Shown here piece after piece: positions 9,307 to 18,030 of a stretch of 64,000 bases of DNA. Position 1 is the stretch's first letter; every line of letters starts with the position of its first letter. The position numbers were made by a program, and so were the translations under genes. The notes below the pieces were generated by a model that saw only the letters and a program-made list of their open reading frames with translations, did not search any database and had not been told where the DNA came from. Source of the stretch: Novosphingobium sp. BW1 (GTDB lineage: Bacteria > Pseudomonadota > Alphaproteobacteria > Sphingomonadales > Sphingomonadaceae); assembly GCF_008107685.1 (NCBI RefSeq), contig NZ_VIRF01000058.1, positions 248,001-312,000 of the forward strand. The letters are read 5' to 3'.

Positions 9307-10082
9307 AGGTCACCATCCTTGGTTGTGGTACCTCTACGGGCGTCCCGCGTCTGGGCGGTGAATTCGGGGCCGATTGGGGCGATTGCGACCCCAAGGAGCC
9401 GAAGAACCGCCGCAGCCGCGTTGCGATACTGCTCGAGAGCGATGCGGGCAAGCGCATCCTCGTCGATACGCCTACCGATTTGCGCGCACAGCTTCTGGCC
9501 AACGACGTGCATCGCCTCGATGCCGTATTCTGGACCCACGATCATGCCGATCATTGCCACGGCATCGATGATCTTCGCCCTCTGCGTTATGGCCGGGCGG
9601 GGCCGATTTCCGGTTTTGCGGCCTCGGAAACCGTGCGCCGGCTGCGCCAGCGCTTCGGGTACGTCTTTGCGGGCCAGTACGGGTATCCAACTCTCGTGTC
9701 GCTGGAGAACCTGGACAATCTGCGCCTGTGCGAAGGCTATCGCGTGGAGCATACGCAAATGCCGCATGGCCCGGCACAGTCGACTGGATTTCGGTTCGAT
9801 TGTGACGGAAAATCCGTATGTTACATGACCGACTTCAGTGAAATTACGAGGGCAATGGTGGACCTCTGTGAAGACGCCGATCTCCTTGTCGTGGACTGCC
9901 TGCGGCGCGATCCACACCCTACTCATGCACATCTAGGTATGTCGCTCGAACTGGCTCAGCGATCGGGCGTCGGTCGCACCGTGCTGACACATCTCGACAA
10001 GAGCATGGATTACGCGACGCTTTCGGGCGAAGTGCCGGAAGATGTCGAAGTCGCTTATGACGGGATGGTGATTGCACCGTGA
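9303..10082 (+). CDS. MBL-fold metallo-hydrolase, PhnP-like
   Basis: The 259-residue metallo-beta-lactamase-fold protein has the zinc motif THDHADHCHGID. The start MKVTILGCGTSTGVPR is that of the PhnP/RNase Z-like branch, and further ligands are expected in PHGPAQSTGF, TDFSEI and LTHLDKSMDY. The family member PhnP is a cyclic phosphodiesterase; the role of this housekeeping-linked version is not known. It is translationally coupled to tatD and to the small downstream frame. Confidence 0.88.
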   Translation: MKVTILGCGTSTGVPRLGGEFGADWGDCDPKEPKNRRSRVAILLESDAGKRILVDTPTDLRAQLLANDVHRLDAVFWTHDHADHCHGIDDLRPLRYGRAGPISGFAASETVRRLRQRFGYVFAGQYGYPTLVSLENLDNLRLCEGYRVEHTQMPHGPAQSTGFRFDCDGKSVCYMTDFSEITRAMVDLCEDADLLVVDCLRRDPHPTHAHLGMSLELAQRSGVGRTVLTHLDKSMDYATLSGEVPEDVEVAYDGMVIAP

Positions 10083-10258
10083 ACCTGATGGCGACCTTGG
10101 TGTCCATCGTGACCATCGGGTGCTGTTTGCTGCTTGTCAGTCAGCACTCGGGGTTACGAGAGTTGGGGCCTGCACGTTTCGTCCGTCTATCGTTGATCTG
10201 GGCGGTCCTGATCGTTGGGCTGGTCTTAGTGATTGAGGTACTTAAGACGAGCGCATGA
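10079..10258 (+). CDS. Small two-helix membrane protein (59 aa)
   Basis: A GTG start overlaps the MBL stop as GTGA, so translation is probably coupled. The product has two hydrophobic segments (residues ~5-20, LVSIVTIGCCLLLVS; residues ~36-54, around LIWAVLIVGLVLVIEVL) joined by a short basic loop (LRELGPARFVR), and almost no soluble part. No family recognised. Coupling to the housekeeping operon and the clean two-helix pattern support a real gene. Confidence 0.6.
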   Translation: MNLMATLVSIVTIGCCLLLVSQHSGLRELGPARFVRLSLIWAVLIVGLVLVIEVLKTSA

Positions 10259-10334
10259 CGACCGGGAAGAGTTCCTCATCTGCCCCGGCTTCATTTAACA
10301 TAATATATATTATCTTCCTTTGCAGGCAGCCAGG

Positions 10335-11897
10335 TCAGAGAGCCCTTTTCGCCGCTTCTGCCACATCCTGCGGCGAACCTTCGGCGCAAACGCAATGCCA
10401 GGCCGCAAGATCGCCAAGATTCATCTGAAGTTGGCGGTCGAGTACCTCGATATTTGCGTCCGAAGCATCATTTATGCGTCCTTCGATACGACTGCGAAGT
10501 GCCTCTCGCGATGCTTCAAGCCACAGTCCATCGAATCGCACACCGACCTTGTCCGCGAGTTCTAAAAAAGCCTGCCTCTCGCTGGCACGGGCGAAGACAC
10601 CGTCCACGATGACGCTACATCCGGCGCGCAAGGTCTGCTCGGCCAGGCTCAGCAACCGAACATAGACGGCGTCCGAATTTGAGCGGCTGTAGGCCGTTTC
10701 TGGCAGGCGGGTCTCGGGCGCGACACCGGCCGATGTCTTGCGCAGCACATCGGTGCGCAGCCAGCGTGCGCCGGGCACCGCCCCCACTTCTGGAGCAAGG
10801 TTTGCCGCGAGCGTAGATTTTCCAGTTCCCGAGAAGCCACCCACAGCCACGAGACGGGGCGGATACGGGACCAGAAAATCACGAGCTTCTGCCAAGTAGC
10901 TCCGGGCAACCTGTTGCAGCGCAAGCCCCCTCTCCTTGTCACGTGCCTGCGTCGCCTGTGTCGCAAGCACGTGTGCACGAACGGCGGCGCGCATCGAAAG
11001 GAACAAAGGGAACACGGTCAGCGCATCCGGCTCCATATTCACCAGGTCGAGATAGCGATTGGTCAGAAGCGAGGCGAGGTCGTGATGGCCGCGATGCCAG
11101 AGGTCCATGACCGCGAAGGCAAGATCGTACAGCACGTCACTGATCGCGAATTCGTCATTGAATTCAAGGCAGTCAAACGGTGTCAGGGTCCCTTCCCACA
11201 AGCAGATGTTGCCTAGGTGGAGGTCACCGTGGCCATGCCGGATCCAACCTTTGGCCGCCCGGGCGCGCAGAACTGGGCTTGCCTGCGCCAGCTCGGCGAG
11301 GCTCTCGTCCATCCAGGCCTGGCAAGCCTCGGGATCGAGAATTTCCGTGCCCGTAGCCGCCATGCTCTGCCGATTGCCTTCAATCACCCGGCGCACACGG
11401 CTCACACCATCGTCCAGCACCGGGTGGGCGTCGTGTTGGTGAAAATGTGCGATGGTGTCAGCAAGGTCGCGAACCATCAGGGGCTCCAGCCGCCCTTCCC
11501 TCACCATCGTCGCGAGCAGATCGCGATCCTGGAAACGTCGCATGACGACGACCCAATCAAGGATTTCTGGACCGCTTTGCGAGGGTGCTCCGAATGCAAG
11601 GCTTGTGTCGGCACGCTCCACGATCGGCACGACTTCAAGGTAGAGGCCTGGTGCGATACGGCGGTTCAGCTCCAACTCGCGCAGGCATACGGCGCGGCGT
11701 TGTTCCAGGGTCGAAAAGTCGAGATAGGAGAAACGCACGGCTCGCTTGAGCTTGTAGGCCCTCTCAGAAGCCAGGAAGACACTGGCACCGTGCGTGTCCA
11801 CGCGTTGCACCGGCTCGCCGTGCGTGGCCGGATCGGCCAGGAAAGCCAGCACGCGGGCTTGCGGATCGCGCGAGTCGTCGGCGTTGGACGTATCCAT
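10335..11897 (-). CDS. Aminoglycoside-phosphotransferase-like / P-loop kinase fusion
   Basis: ATG at 11897 is preferred over the TTG at 11903. Of 520 residues, ~1-330 resemble the APH/choline kinase fold, with KLKRAVRFSYLDF near the nucleotide lysine and catalytic HGDLHLGNICLW followed by FDCLEFND. Residues ~335-520 are a P-loop NTPase of the zeta-toxin/gluconate-kinase type (GGFSGTGKSTLA; VIVDGVFARASERQ). This two-domain family is common in proteobacteria; its substrate is undetermined and it should not be read as an antibiotic-resistance gene. It converges on the housekeeping operon. Confidence 0.85.
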   Translation of the reverse strand: MDTSNADDSRDPQARVLAFLADPATHGEPVQRVDTHGASVFLASERAYKLKRAVRFSYLDFSTLEQRRAVCLRELELNRRIAPGLYLEVVPIVERADTSLAFGAPSQSGPEILDWVVVMRRFQDRDLLATMVREGRLEPLMVRDLADTIAHFHQHDAHPVLDDGVSRVRRVIEGNRQSMAATGTEILDPEACQAWMDESLAELAQASPVLRARAAKGWIRHGHGDLHLGNICLWEGTLTPFDCLEFNDEFAISDVLYDLAFAVMDLWHRGHHDLASLLTNRYLDLVNMEPDALTVFPLFLSMRAAVRAHVLATQATQARDKERGLALQQVARSYLAEARDFLVPYPPRLVAVGGFSGTGKSTLAANLAPEVGAVPGARWLRTDVLRKTSAGVAPETRLPETAYSRSNSDAVYVRLLSLAEQTLRAGCSVIVDGVFARASERQAFLELADKVGVRFDGLWLEASREALRSRIEGRINDASDANIEVLDRQLQMNLGDLAAWHCVCAEGSPQDVAEAAKRAL

Positions 11898-11941
11898 GAC
11901 CAAACGATGGCACAGGCCCAGGGCTTACGCCATGTCCCAGA

Positions 11942-12415
11942 TCAACGTGCGCGCATGACCTCTGCCGCCTTGAGGATGGCCCGCTCAATGCGTGGATAGG
12001 TGCCGCAACGGCATAAATTGGTGATGCTGGCCCGGACCGTCTCGGCGTCAGGCTTCGGCGTCTCGGCAAGGAAGGCGGCGGCGGCCATGATCATGCCGCT
12101 CTGGCAATAACCGCACTGGGGCACCTGCTCATCCAGCCATGCCTGCTGGAGTGGGTGCAAGGCGTCCTCCTCGTCCGGACCCGACAGGGACTCGATGGTG
12201 GAAATGGCCTGGACGTCCTCAACGGCGGCAAGCGGCATCTGGCAGCTTCGCACCGCCATGCCGTCGATATGAACGGTGCAGGCCCCGCACATGCCGATAC
12301 CGCAGCCGTACTTGGTGCCCGGAAGATCGAGATCCTCGCGCAGGACCCAGAGCAGCGGTGTGTCCTCTTCCACCTCGACCGTTTGCCGGGTGCCGTTTAC
12401 GAGCAGGGTCTTCAA
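11942..12415 (-). CDS. 2Fe-2S subunit of a molybdenum hydroxylase (IorA-like)
   Basis: The small electron-transfer subunit of a xanthine-oxidase-family hydroxylase, 157 residues. The N-terminal plant-type 2Fe-2S site is in YGCGIGMCGACTVHIDG plus a later Cys. The second cluster is in CGYCQSGMIM and CRCGTYPR. Length and motifs match isoquinoline 1-oxidoreductase alpha and the small subunits of nicotinate and aldehyde dehydrogenases. It lies 14 nt after the large subunit gene, so the order is large then small, the reverse of the usual iorA-iorB order. Confidence 0.92.
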   Translation of the reverse strand: MKTLLVNGTRQTVEVEEDTPLLWVLREDLDLPGTKYGCGIGMCGACTVHIDGMAVRSCQMPLAAVEDVQAISTIESLSGPDEEDALHPLQQAWLDEQVPQCGYCQSGMIMAAAAFLAETPKPDAETVRASITNLCRCGTYPRIERAILKAAEVMRAR

Positions 12416-12429
12416 CGTGCTAGCGTCCT

Positions 12430-14622
12430 TCAGATCGCGAGTGTGCGGGAGATGGGGAGTGCGCGGATGCGCGGCCCCCCGGCATCGGCAATGGCGTTGG
12501 CGAGAGCGGGCGCGACGGCGGGCGTCGAAGCCTCGCCCACATTCCCGGGTTGGTCACTGCCCGGCATCAGCGCAACCTCGATCGGTGGCACGTCCATCAT
12601 CATTGGCAGACGATAGTCGGAGAAGTTCTGCGCCGTAGGCGCGCCGTCGGCAAAGTGGACCTCGCCCCACAGGGCGGCCTGGAGGCCAAAGACAATGCCG
12701 CCGCTGACCTGTCCCTCCACGCTGACCGGGTCGATCATGAGCCCGCAGTCGCACGCGCAGGCAATTCGCGTAAGGCTGAGGTTTTCGCCCGAAAGCGCAA
12801 CCTCTATGCCGACCGCGCAGAAATTGGCTTCGGTATAGGCCAACGCGATGCCGCGTCCGGTGCCCCCCGGCCGGGGCGCATCAAGTCCGATCATCTGAGC
12901 AGCGCGGCTGACCACGGGCGTAATTCGCGGATGCCCATCCAGGAGACGCAAGCGCAGCTGTAGCGGGTCCTGCCCTGTTTCCCGGGCAATCTCGTCAACG
13001 AAGCTCTCCATGAAGAAGCTGTTCTGCGAGAGCGAGACCGAACGCCAGAACCCGACCGGCACGCCCATGTCGACACGGTGGCTTTGCGCATAGCGCAGGG
13101 GCTGCGCATAGGCCTCGTAGACCAGTTTGCCCGCGCTCATGGGATCGGCCATGTCGCCCAGAATATCGCCGCGACCGTGGTAGGCCATGATCGACTGTCC
13201 GGCAATTGCGGACTTCAGGGCTGCAACACGCCCGTCCTTCGCTAGGGCAGCCTGTGAGCGCGCGACAAAGGCCGGACGGTACTGATCGAAGGCCATATCC
13301 TGCTCACGCGGCCAGATCGTCTTAACCAGCTGCCCTGGTACGCCCTTGGCGGCCTCGATGGCAACGCCAACGAAGTCGGTCCCCCACTTGCGGCCAAAAC
13401 CGCCGCCCACATAAGTCAGTTCGACCCGTACGTCTTCGAGCGGCAAGCCTGCGAGCGTTGCACCTAGCGTGCGTGCGCTTTCCGGGTCCTGGAGCGGGCC
13501 GCGTACGAAGAGACTGGCAGTATCAATGCGCGCGGCACAGCAGATCGGCTCGAGCGTCGCGTGGGCCAGAAACGGCACCTCGTACTCAGCTTCGAGCACT
13601 CGATCGGCCTGTGCAAACGCGGCCTCGACGGCAGGCTTGTCCGGCTTGATTGGACGGCCCGGGAAGCCACTGCCTTTCTCGAATTCGGGAAAGACCCGTG
13701 GTTCTATCGTGGTAAAGGCCTCGCGCAGGCGCGAACGGATGGTGTCATCGTCGAGCCCGGCTATGGGTGATGAGGTGACCGTAAGAGTGATGGCCTCCGC
13801 CGCGCTCTTTGCCCTCCAGAAGCGGTCGGCCACGACCACGACGCCTCCTGTGACCGGCACCACGGCGCGCACGCCCGGATAAGCCAAGGCATCGTCCACG
13901 CCGGCAAGATCGAAAGTCGCTTCCGGGTGCGAGGCGAGCACCGGAACGCCGACCAGCATGCCCTCCTCGCGCACGTCAATTCCGAATTGCGCGCGTCCGT
14001 TGACCTTAGGCAATAGATCCTTGCGCACGCTCGTACCGCCGATGATGCGGAACTCGGAAACCGGCTTCAGAGGAACTTCGACAGGGACCGGCAGCGCCGA
14101 GGCCGCAGATGCGAGATCGCCAAAGCCCAGCGTGCGGCCACTCGCGGAATGGGAAATAGTACCGTCCGATACGACGAGCTCTTCTTCGTCAGCGCCCAAG
14201 CGCTGCGCGGCTGCGCGCATGAGCATCATCCGGGTCGCCGAGCCCAGGGTTCGCATCGCGGTGTAATAGCCCGTGACCGAGGTGCTGTTGGCCGTCATCT
14301 GCTTGCGCGAGAAAGGATTGGCAAACGCCGGATCGGCCCAGGGCAACTCTACTTTGAGAGCCGCCCAGTCGCATTCCAGTTCCTCCGCAACCATACGGGC
14401 AAGCGCTTCCTGTGTGCCTTGACCCAGTTCGGACGACGGTACGATCAGACGAACAAGGCCTGTCGCATCAATGCTCAGCATAGCGCCAAAGCGGCCCTTG
14501 TCGGACGCGTCCGCCGTCTCCGCGGCGCGTCCTTCCCCCGGGATGCCCAATACAAAGCTCGCCGCAGCAAGGCCAAACACGCCGGCAAAGCTCCGGCGCG
14601 ACAGATCGAGGATGGTGGGCAT
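12430..14622 (-). CDS. Molybdopterin-binding large subunit (IorB-like), Tat-exported
   Basis: The catalytic subunit, hydroxylating carbons next to ring nitrogen or oxidising aldehydes. ATG at 14622 (alternative GTG 14631) gives about 730 residues starting with a Tat signal (SRRSFAGVFGLAAASFVLG). Pterin-binding segments are GGGFGRKWG, GFWRSVSLSQNSFFMESF and GQVSGGIVFGLQAALWGE. The catalytic glutamate is expected in NVGEASTPAVAPALANA near the C terminus. No FAD subunit is nearby, so electrons probably pass through the 2Fe-2S subunit to a cytochrome, as in IorAB. The real substrate is unknown. Confidence 0.9.
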   Translation of the reverse strand: MPTILDLSRRSFAGVFGLAAASFVLGIPGEGRAAETADASDKGRFGAMLSIDATGLVRLIVPSSELGQGTQEALARMVAEELECDWAALKVELPWADPAFANPFSRKQMTANSTSVTGYYTAMRTLGSATRMMLMRAAAQRLGADEEELVVSDGTISHSASGRTLGFGDLASAASALPVPVEVPLKPVSEFRIIGGTSVRKDLLPKVNGRAQFGIDVREEGMLVGVPVLASHPEATFDLAGVDDALAYPGVRAVVPVTGGVVVVADRFWRAKSAAEAITLTVTSSPIAGLDDDTIRSRLREAFTTIEPRVFPEFEKGSGFPGRPIKPDKPAVEAAFAQADRVLEAEYEVPFLAHATLEPICCAARIDTASLFVRGPLQDPESARTLGATLAGLPLEDVRVELTYVGGGFGRKWGTDFVGVAIEAAKGVPGQLVKTIWPREQDMAFDQYRPAFVARSQAALAKDGRVAALKSAIAGQSIMAYHGRGDILGDMADPMSAGKLVYEAYAQPLRYAQSHRVDMGVPVGFWRSVSLSQNSFFMESFVDEIARETGQDPLQLRLRLLDGHPRITPVVSRAAQMIGLDAPRPGGTGRGIALAYTEANFCAVGIEVALSGENLSLTRIACACDCGLMIDPVSVEGQVSGGIVFGLQAALWGEVHFADGAPTAQNFSDYRLPMMMDVPPIEVALMPGSDQPGNVGEASTPAVAPALANAIADAGGPRIRALPISRTLAI

Positions 14623-14627
14623 GGCCG

Positions 14628-14891
14628 TCACCGGATATCTCCCTCGATATCGCGCGCCACGCGCAGGCCGAAGATCCAGGTAACCTGATCCACCGGATCG
14701 CGCCCGCGCCAGGACACGCGATTGCGGAAAGGCGTACTGATCCAGCTGCCGCCGCGTACCGCGCGCAAGGGGTATTCCTCGCCTGCGTGGCGCGGCTGTG
14801 CGGGTGTGGCCCTGGCCATTCCAGCACCGCCCATCATGGCTCCCAGGATGAAGAGCGCTGCAGCCCCCTGCCGCACACGACCTGTGCTCAT
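14628..14891 (-). CDS. Mini SUMF/formylglycine-enzyme-like secreted protein (87 aa)
   Basis: ATG at 14891 follows GGGGGAG 9 nt upstream. A signal peptide (AAALFILGAMMGGAGMARA) is followed directly by only the C-terminal signature of the FGE/SUMF1 family: LRAVRGGSW, FRNRVSWRGRDP and GLRVARDIEGD. The ~200-residue core present in the full relative at 59507-60388 is missing. It ends 5 nt before the Mo hydroxylase large subunit and is probably co-transcribed with it. It may be a remnant or a small periplasmic partner; catalytic FGE activity is not expected. Confidence 0.7.
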   Translation of the reverse strand: MSTGRVRQGAAALFILGAMMGGAGMARATPAQPRHAGEEYPLRAVRGGSWISTPFRNRVSWRGRDPVDQVTWIFGLRVARDIEGDIR

Positions 14892-14960
14892 GCGATATGA
14901 CTCCCCCTCCCGGACAAGGCCGCACCTATCTTGCGGCCTCGGCCCCATATTCGGTCCCGA

Positions 14961-15254
14961 TCAGGCGCCGACGAGCGTGACCGACACCTCGGCCAGTCCT
15001 TCGCGCAGTTTCTTGGCTTCGGCGTATTCGGGCGAATTCCAGAAGGCGAGCGCGGCCTCGCGGTCCTTCCACTGGGTGACAACGACGGACGCGCCGTCTT
15101 CGCCCGGTCCTTCAAGCACGGTGCCGCCAGGGCCGCGAATGATATATTCACCGCCGAACTGCGCCTGGATCTTGGCCGCCGCCTGCGGGTAGCCCGAGGC
15201 CATGAAGGCATCGCGGTCGGGGACGCGGGCGGTGACGATGAGCCATGCGGCCAT
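14961..15254 (-). CDS. DUF1330 family small protein
   Basis: The 97 residues form a ferredoxin-like alpha/beta-barrel monomer of the DUF1330 type (AAWLIVTARVPDRDAF; VLEGPGEDGASVVVTQW; FWNSPEYAEAKKLRE). Members often accompany catabolic genes, but no enzymatic role is established. It starts opposite the amidase operon across a 283-bp region holding two dyad sites. Confidence 0.85.
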   Translation of the reverse strand: MAAWLIVTARVPDRDAFMASGYPQAAAKIQAQFGGEYIIRGPGGTVLEGPGEDGASVVVTQWKDREAALAFWNSPEYAEAKKLREGLAEVSVTLVGA

Positions 15255-15337
15255 GTAGATGTACTCCCTTGTTTCGGTTTCGCTTGGCGCAGTGATCCCC
15301 TCCAGTCAGGGATTTGGAAACAGGGTGCTTGTAGCGC

Positions 15338-15354
15338 TATCCGCAGGGCGGATG
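15338..15354. promoter_or_regulatory. Regulon dyad copy: TATCCG-CAGGG-CGGATG
   Basis: The two 6-base arms are separated by 5 bases, with one mismatch to the perfect copy at 51617. It lies 84 bp upstream of the DUF1330 start, in the divergent region shared with the amidase operon. Probable operator; the binding protein is inferred to be the IclR regulator at 47059. Confidence 0.65.
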
Positions 15355-15418
15355 AATTGCTCCGGCTTTCCCCATCGCCCGGCAAACCATCGACATTGCG
15401 CCACGGTAGCGCGAATAT

Positions 15419-15447
15419 GATCTAGAACTATATCTTTTAGTCGGATA
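15419..15447. promoter_or_regulatory. Overlapping dyads upstream of the amidase operon
   Basis: GATCTAG-AA-CTATATC (15419-15434) is a 7-base inverted repeat with one mismatch. Overlapping it, TATCTT-TTAGT-CGGATA (15431-15447) matches the regulon dyad in the right arm and four of six bases in the left. Together they sit about 90 bp upstream of the 15538 start and may allow control by two regulators. Confidence 0.5.
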
Positions 15448-15537
15448 GGTCTCTCCCTCGGCGGACATACCCCGCCGCGCGCTGCGCTTCCTTGCGAAGC
15501 GGGAGCCCCCAGAAGTTGCGAAAGAGGTAAGATCCAG

Positions 15538-16218
15538 ATGAGCATCGTCGGCACCAAGATGGTCAGCGACGGCAAGACCGCCCGCCAGATCTTCGAGGAA
15601 GTCATCGCCAACCCCACCCGCGCGAAGTTCGGCTTCGGCGAAAAGCTGGCGATCGTGAACGTGGACTTCCAGAACGCCTATACCCGTATCGACGAGTTCA
15701 AGACGGCGTACGAGACCGACCCGCGCCAGATCGAGTACACCAACACGATCTCGCGCCTCGCCCGCGAAAAGGGCATGCCGGTGATCTGGACCCACGTCGC
15801 CTACGCTGAGGACGCGAGCGACGCGGGCGTCTGGGGCACACGCACCGACACCCCGGACTCGCTTCAGAACATCAAGTACGATTCGCGCCGTCACGCCTTC
15901 GATGATCGCTGCGAGATCGATCCGGCCGACATGATCTACACCAAGCGCATGCCGTCCGCCTTCTTCGAGACCCCGCTGCAGAGCCTGCTCGTCTGGCACA
16001 AGGTCGATACGGTCATCGTCACCGGCGGTTCGACTTCGGGCTGCATCCGCGCCACCGCCGTCGACAGCCTCAGCCGCGGCTACCGCACCATCGTCCCGAT
16101 CGAGACCTGTGCAGACAAGCACGAAAGCTACCACTTCGCCAACCTCACCGATCTTCACCTCAAGTACGCCGACGTCGAGCCGGTGCAGACCGTGATCGAC
16201 TGGCTGGAGGCGAAATAA
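15538..16218 (+). CDS. Isochorismatase-fold cysteine hydrolase (N-carbamoylsarcosine amidase-like)
   Basis: Hydrolyses an amide or carbamoyl group through a Cys-Asp-Lys triad. Asp is in VNVDFQNAYT, Lys in YTKRMPSAFF and the nucleophile Cys in GGSTSGCIRATAVDS, whose flanking cis-peptide region is typical. The 226-residue length matches N-carbamoylsarcosine amidohydrolase and maleamate amidase relatives. It is the first gene of a five-member plus-strand group with two PuuE-like hydrolases and an MDR dehydrogenase, so it probably handles the half-amide or carbamoyl product of ring opening. Its closest relative here is at 54508. Confidence 0.87.
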   Translation: MSIVGTKMVSDGKTARQIFEEVIANPTRAKFGFGEKLAIVNVDFQNAYTRIDEFKTAYETDPRQIEYTNTISRLAREKGMPVIWTHVAYAEDASDAGVWGTRTDTPDSLQNIKYDSRRHAFDDRCEIDPADMIYTKRMPSAFFETPLQSLLVWHKVDTVIVTGGSTSGCIRATAVDSLSRGYRTIVPIETCADKHESYHFANLTDLHLKYADVEPVQTVIDWLEAK

Positions 16219-17114
16219 TGAACGAGGGCGAAAAGGACCCCGGCCTCTACGACTTTGCGCCCTATCGCGGGCGCAAGCCGTTTGTCTGGCCGGGCGACAA
16301 GAAGGTCGCGGTCTGGATCTCGCCGAACCTCGAGTTCTACGAGATTGATCCGCCGGCCAATCCTCACCGCAAGTCCTGGGCGATGCCGCACCCAGACGTC
16401 GTACGCCAGTCGCACCGCGACCACGCCAACCGCGTCAGCCACTGGCGCATGGCCGAAGTCATGTCCAAGCACGGTTTTCCCGGTTCGGTCAGCCTGTCGG
16501 TCGCGCTGTGCCAGCACCACCCCAACGTGGTCGAGGACGCCAACCAGCGGGGCTGGGAATTCTTTAGCCACGGCATCTACAACACCCGCTATTCATACGG
16601 GATGGACGAGGCGCAGGAACGCGCAATCATCGAGGATTCGATCAAGACTGTGCGCGATGCAACCGGCCAGACGATCCGCGGATGGCTGGCGCCGGCCCTT
16701 ACCCACACGCCGCGCACGCTGGATCTGATCGCCGAGTATGGTCTCGACTATACCTGTGATCTCTACCACGACGACCAGCCCCAGCGCGTGAAGACCAAGA
16801 CCGGCGACCTGATCTCGATGCCTTACAGCCTAGAGGTTAACGACCACTACGGCTTCTTTGTCTACAACATGAGCCCACGCGAATACGCCGACACGCTGAT
16901 CCGCCAGTATGAGCGCCTTGCGGCCGAGCCTTCGGGCACGGTCATGTGCATTCCGCTCCACTCGTATCTCATCGGCCAGCCCCACCGCATCGGTCCTTTT
17001 GAGGACGTCCTGAAGCACATCGCCGCCGATGCCGGACACGGTGGTCGCGCGTGGATCACGCGCTCGGGCGACATTGCCGATGCCTGGCGCGCCATTCACA
17101 CAAAGGAGGCGTAA
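16218..17114 (+). CDS. PuuE-type NodB-fold hydrolase, copy 1
   Basis: The 298 residues belong to the polysaccharide-deacetylase fold branch containing PuuE allantoinase and cyclic imide hydrolase, which open cyclic ureides or imides rather than act on sugars. The classic TFDDG and HxxxH metal motifs are not visible; the equivalents read WISPNLEFYEIDP and FFSHGIYNT. Other family landmarks are RGWLAPALTHTP and CDLYHDDQPQ. The start overlaps the amidase stop (TAATG), fitting an imidase-then-half-amidase pair. Confidence 0.8.
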   Translation: MNEGEKDPGLYDFAPYRGRKPFVWPGDKKVAVWISPNLEFYEIDPPANPHRKSWAMPHPDVVRQSHRDHANRVSHWRMAEVMSKHGFPGSVSLSVALCQHHPNVVEDANQRGWEFFSHGIYNTRYSYGMDEAQERAIIEDSIKTVRDATGQTIRGWLAPALTHTPRTLDLIAEYGLDYTCDLYHDDQPQRVKTKTGDLISMPYSLEVNDHYGFFVYNMSPREYADTLIRQYERLAAEPSGTVMCIPLHSYLIGQPHRIGPFEDVLKHIAADAGHGGRAWITRSGDIADAWRAIHTKEA

Positions 17115-17115
17115 G

Positions 17116-18030
17116 ATGAGCCTCGATCCTGAATACCTCGAATATCCAAAGCGCGGCCTTGGCTACGATCACGGCCTCTTCCCCTACTCGGTCATGGAGG
17201 AGCGCAAGCCCCTCGCCTGGCCCGAGGGCAAGAGCGTGGCGACCTGGATGGTGGTGAGCCTGGAGTGGTTTCCGATCACGCCGGAAAGCTCGCCCTTCAA
17301 GGCGCCGGGCCACATGCAGACGGCCTATCCGGACTACCGCCACTACACCGCGCGCGAATACGGCACGCGGGTGGGCTTCTACCGCCTGCTCGACGCCTTT
17401 GCGAAGGCGGACGTGAAGGTCTCGGTCGCGGCCAACGCGGCGATCGCGCAGCGCTATCCCAGCGTCATCCGCGACATCGTTGATGCGGGCCATGAGATCA
17501 TAGCCCACTCGAGTGACATGAACGGCACAATTGCCTCAACCCTGCCCGTTGAGGAGGAGCGCAAGCTTATTACCGAAAGCATCGCGATCCTTTCCGATGT
17601 TGCCGGGGTGAAGCCGCGCGGGTGGCATTCGATTGCCCGCCAGCAGAGTTTTGCGACGATGGACCTGCTCAAGGAAGCGGGTATCGAGTACTGTTGCGAC
17701 TGGGTCAACGACGAGCTTCCCTACGCCTTCAACAATGGCGTCGTGAACATCCCGCTTAACCACGAACTGTCTGACCGCCAGATCATTAACGTGCAGCAGC
17801 AGTCGGCCGACAGCTATGCGCAGCAGATGCTCGACGCGCACGACTGGCTGAGCGCCGAGGCTAAGGTGCATGGCGGGCGCATGCTGCCGATGCACCTCAC
17901 GCCCTACATCATCGGCCTCCCCTACCGCATGGATGCCTTCGAGACGCTGCTGGGCGATCTCAAGGCGCGTGAGGGTACGTGGTTCGCACGGGGCTGCGAC
18001 ATTCTCGACCAATTCAGGAGCCAGATGTGA
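17116..18030 (+). CDS. PuuE-type NodB-fold hydrolase, copy 2
   Basis: ATG at 17116 is set by AAAGGAGG (17102-17109) and gives 304 residues; an upstream in-frame ATG would lie deep in copy 1. Landmarks parallel copy 1: VVSLEWFPITPE, IIAHSSDMN, RGWHSIARQQS and CDWVNDELPY. It is paralogous to copy 1 and to the gene at 50622, but diverged, suggesting different ring substrates or a hetero-oligomer. It overlaps the next gene by 4 nt (ATGTGA). Confidence 0.8.
   Translation: MSLDPEYLEYPKRGLGYDHGLFPYSVMEERKPLAWPEGKSVATWMVVSLEWFPITPESSPFKAPGHMQTAYPDYRHYTAREYGTRVGFYRLLDAFAKADVKVSVAANAAIAQRYPSVIRDIVDAGHEIIAHSSDMNGTIASTLPVEEERKLITESIAILSDVAGVKPRGWHSIARQQSFATMDLLKEAGIEYCCDWVNDELPYAFNNGVVNIPLNHELSDRQIINVQQQSADSYAQQMLDAHDWLSAEAKVHGGRMLPMHLTPYIIGLPYRMDAFETLLGDLKAREGTWFARGCDILDQFRSQM

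Noticed and set aside
10335..11897. Aminoglycoside resistance gene
   Set aside because: The APH-like domain is fused to a P-loop kinase in a widespread housekeeping-type family; there is no sign of a resistance context.
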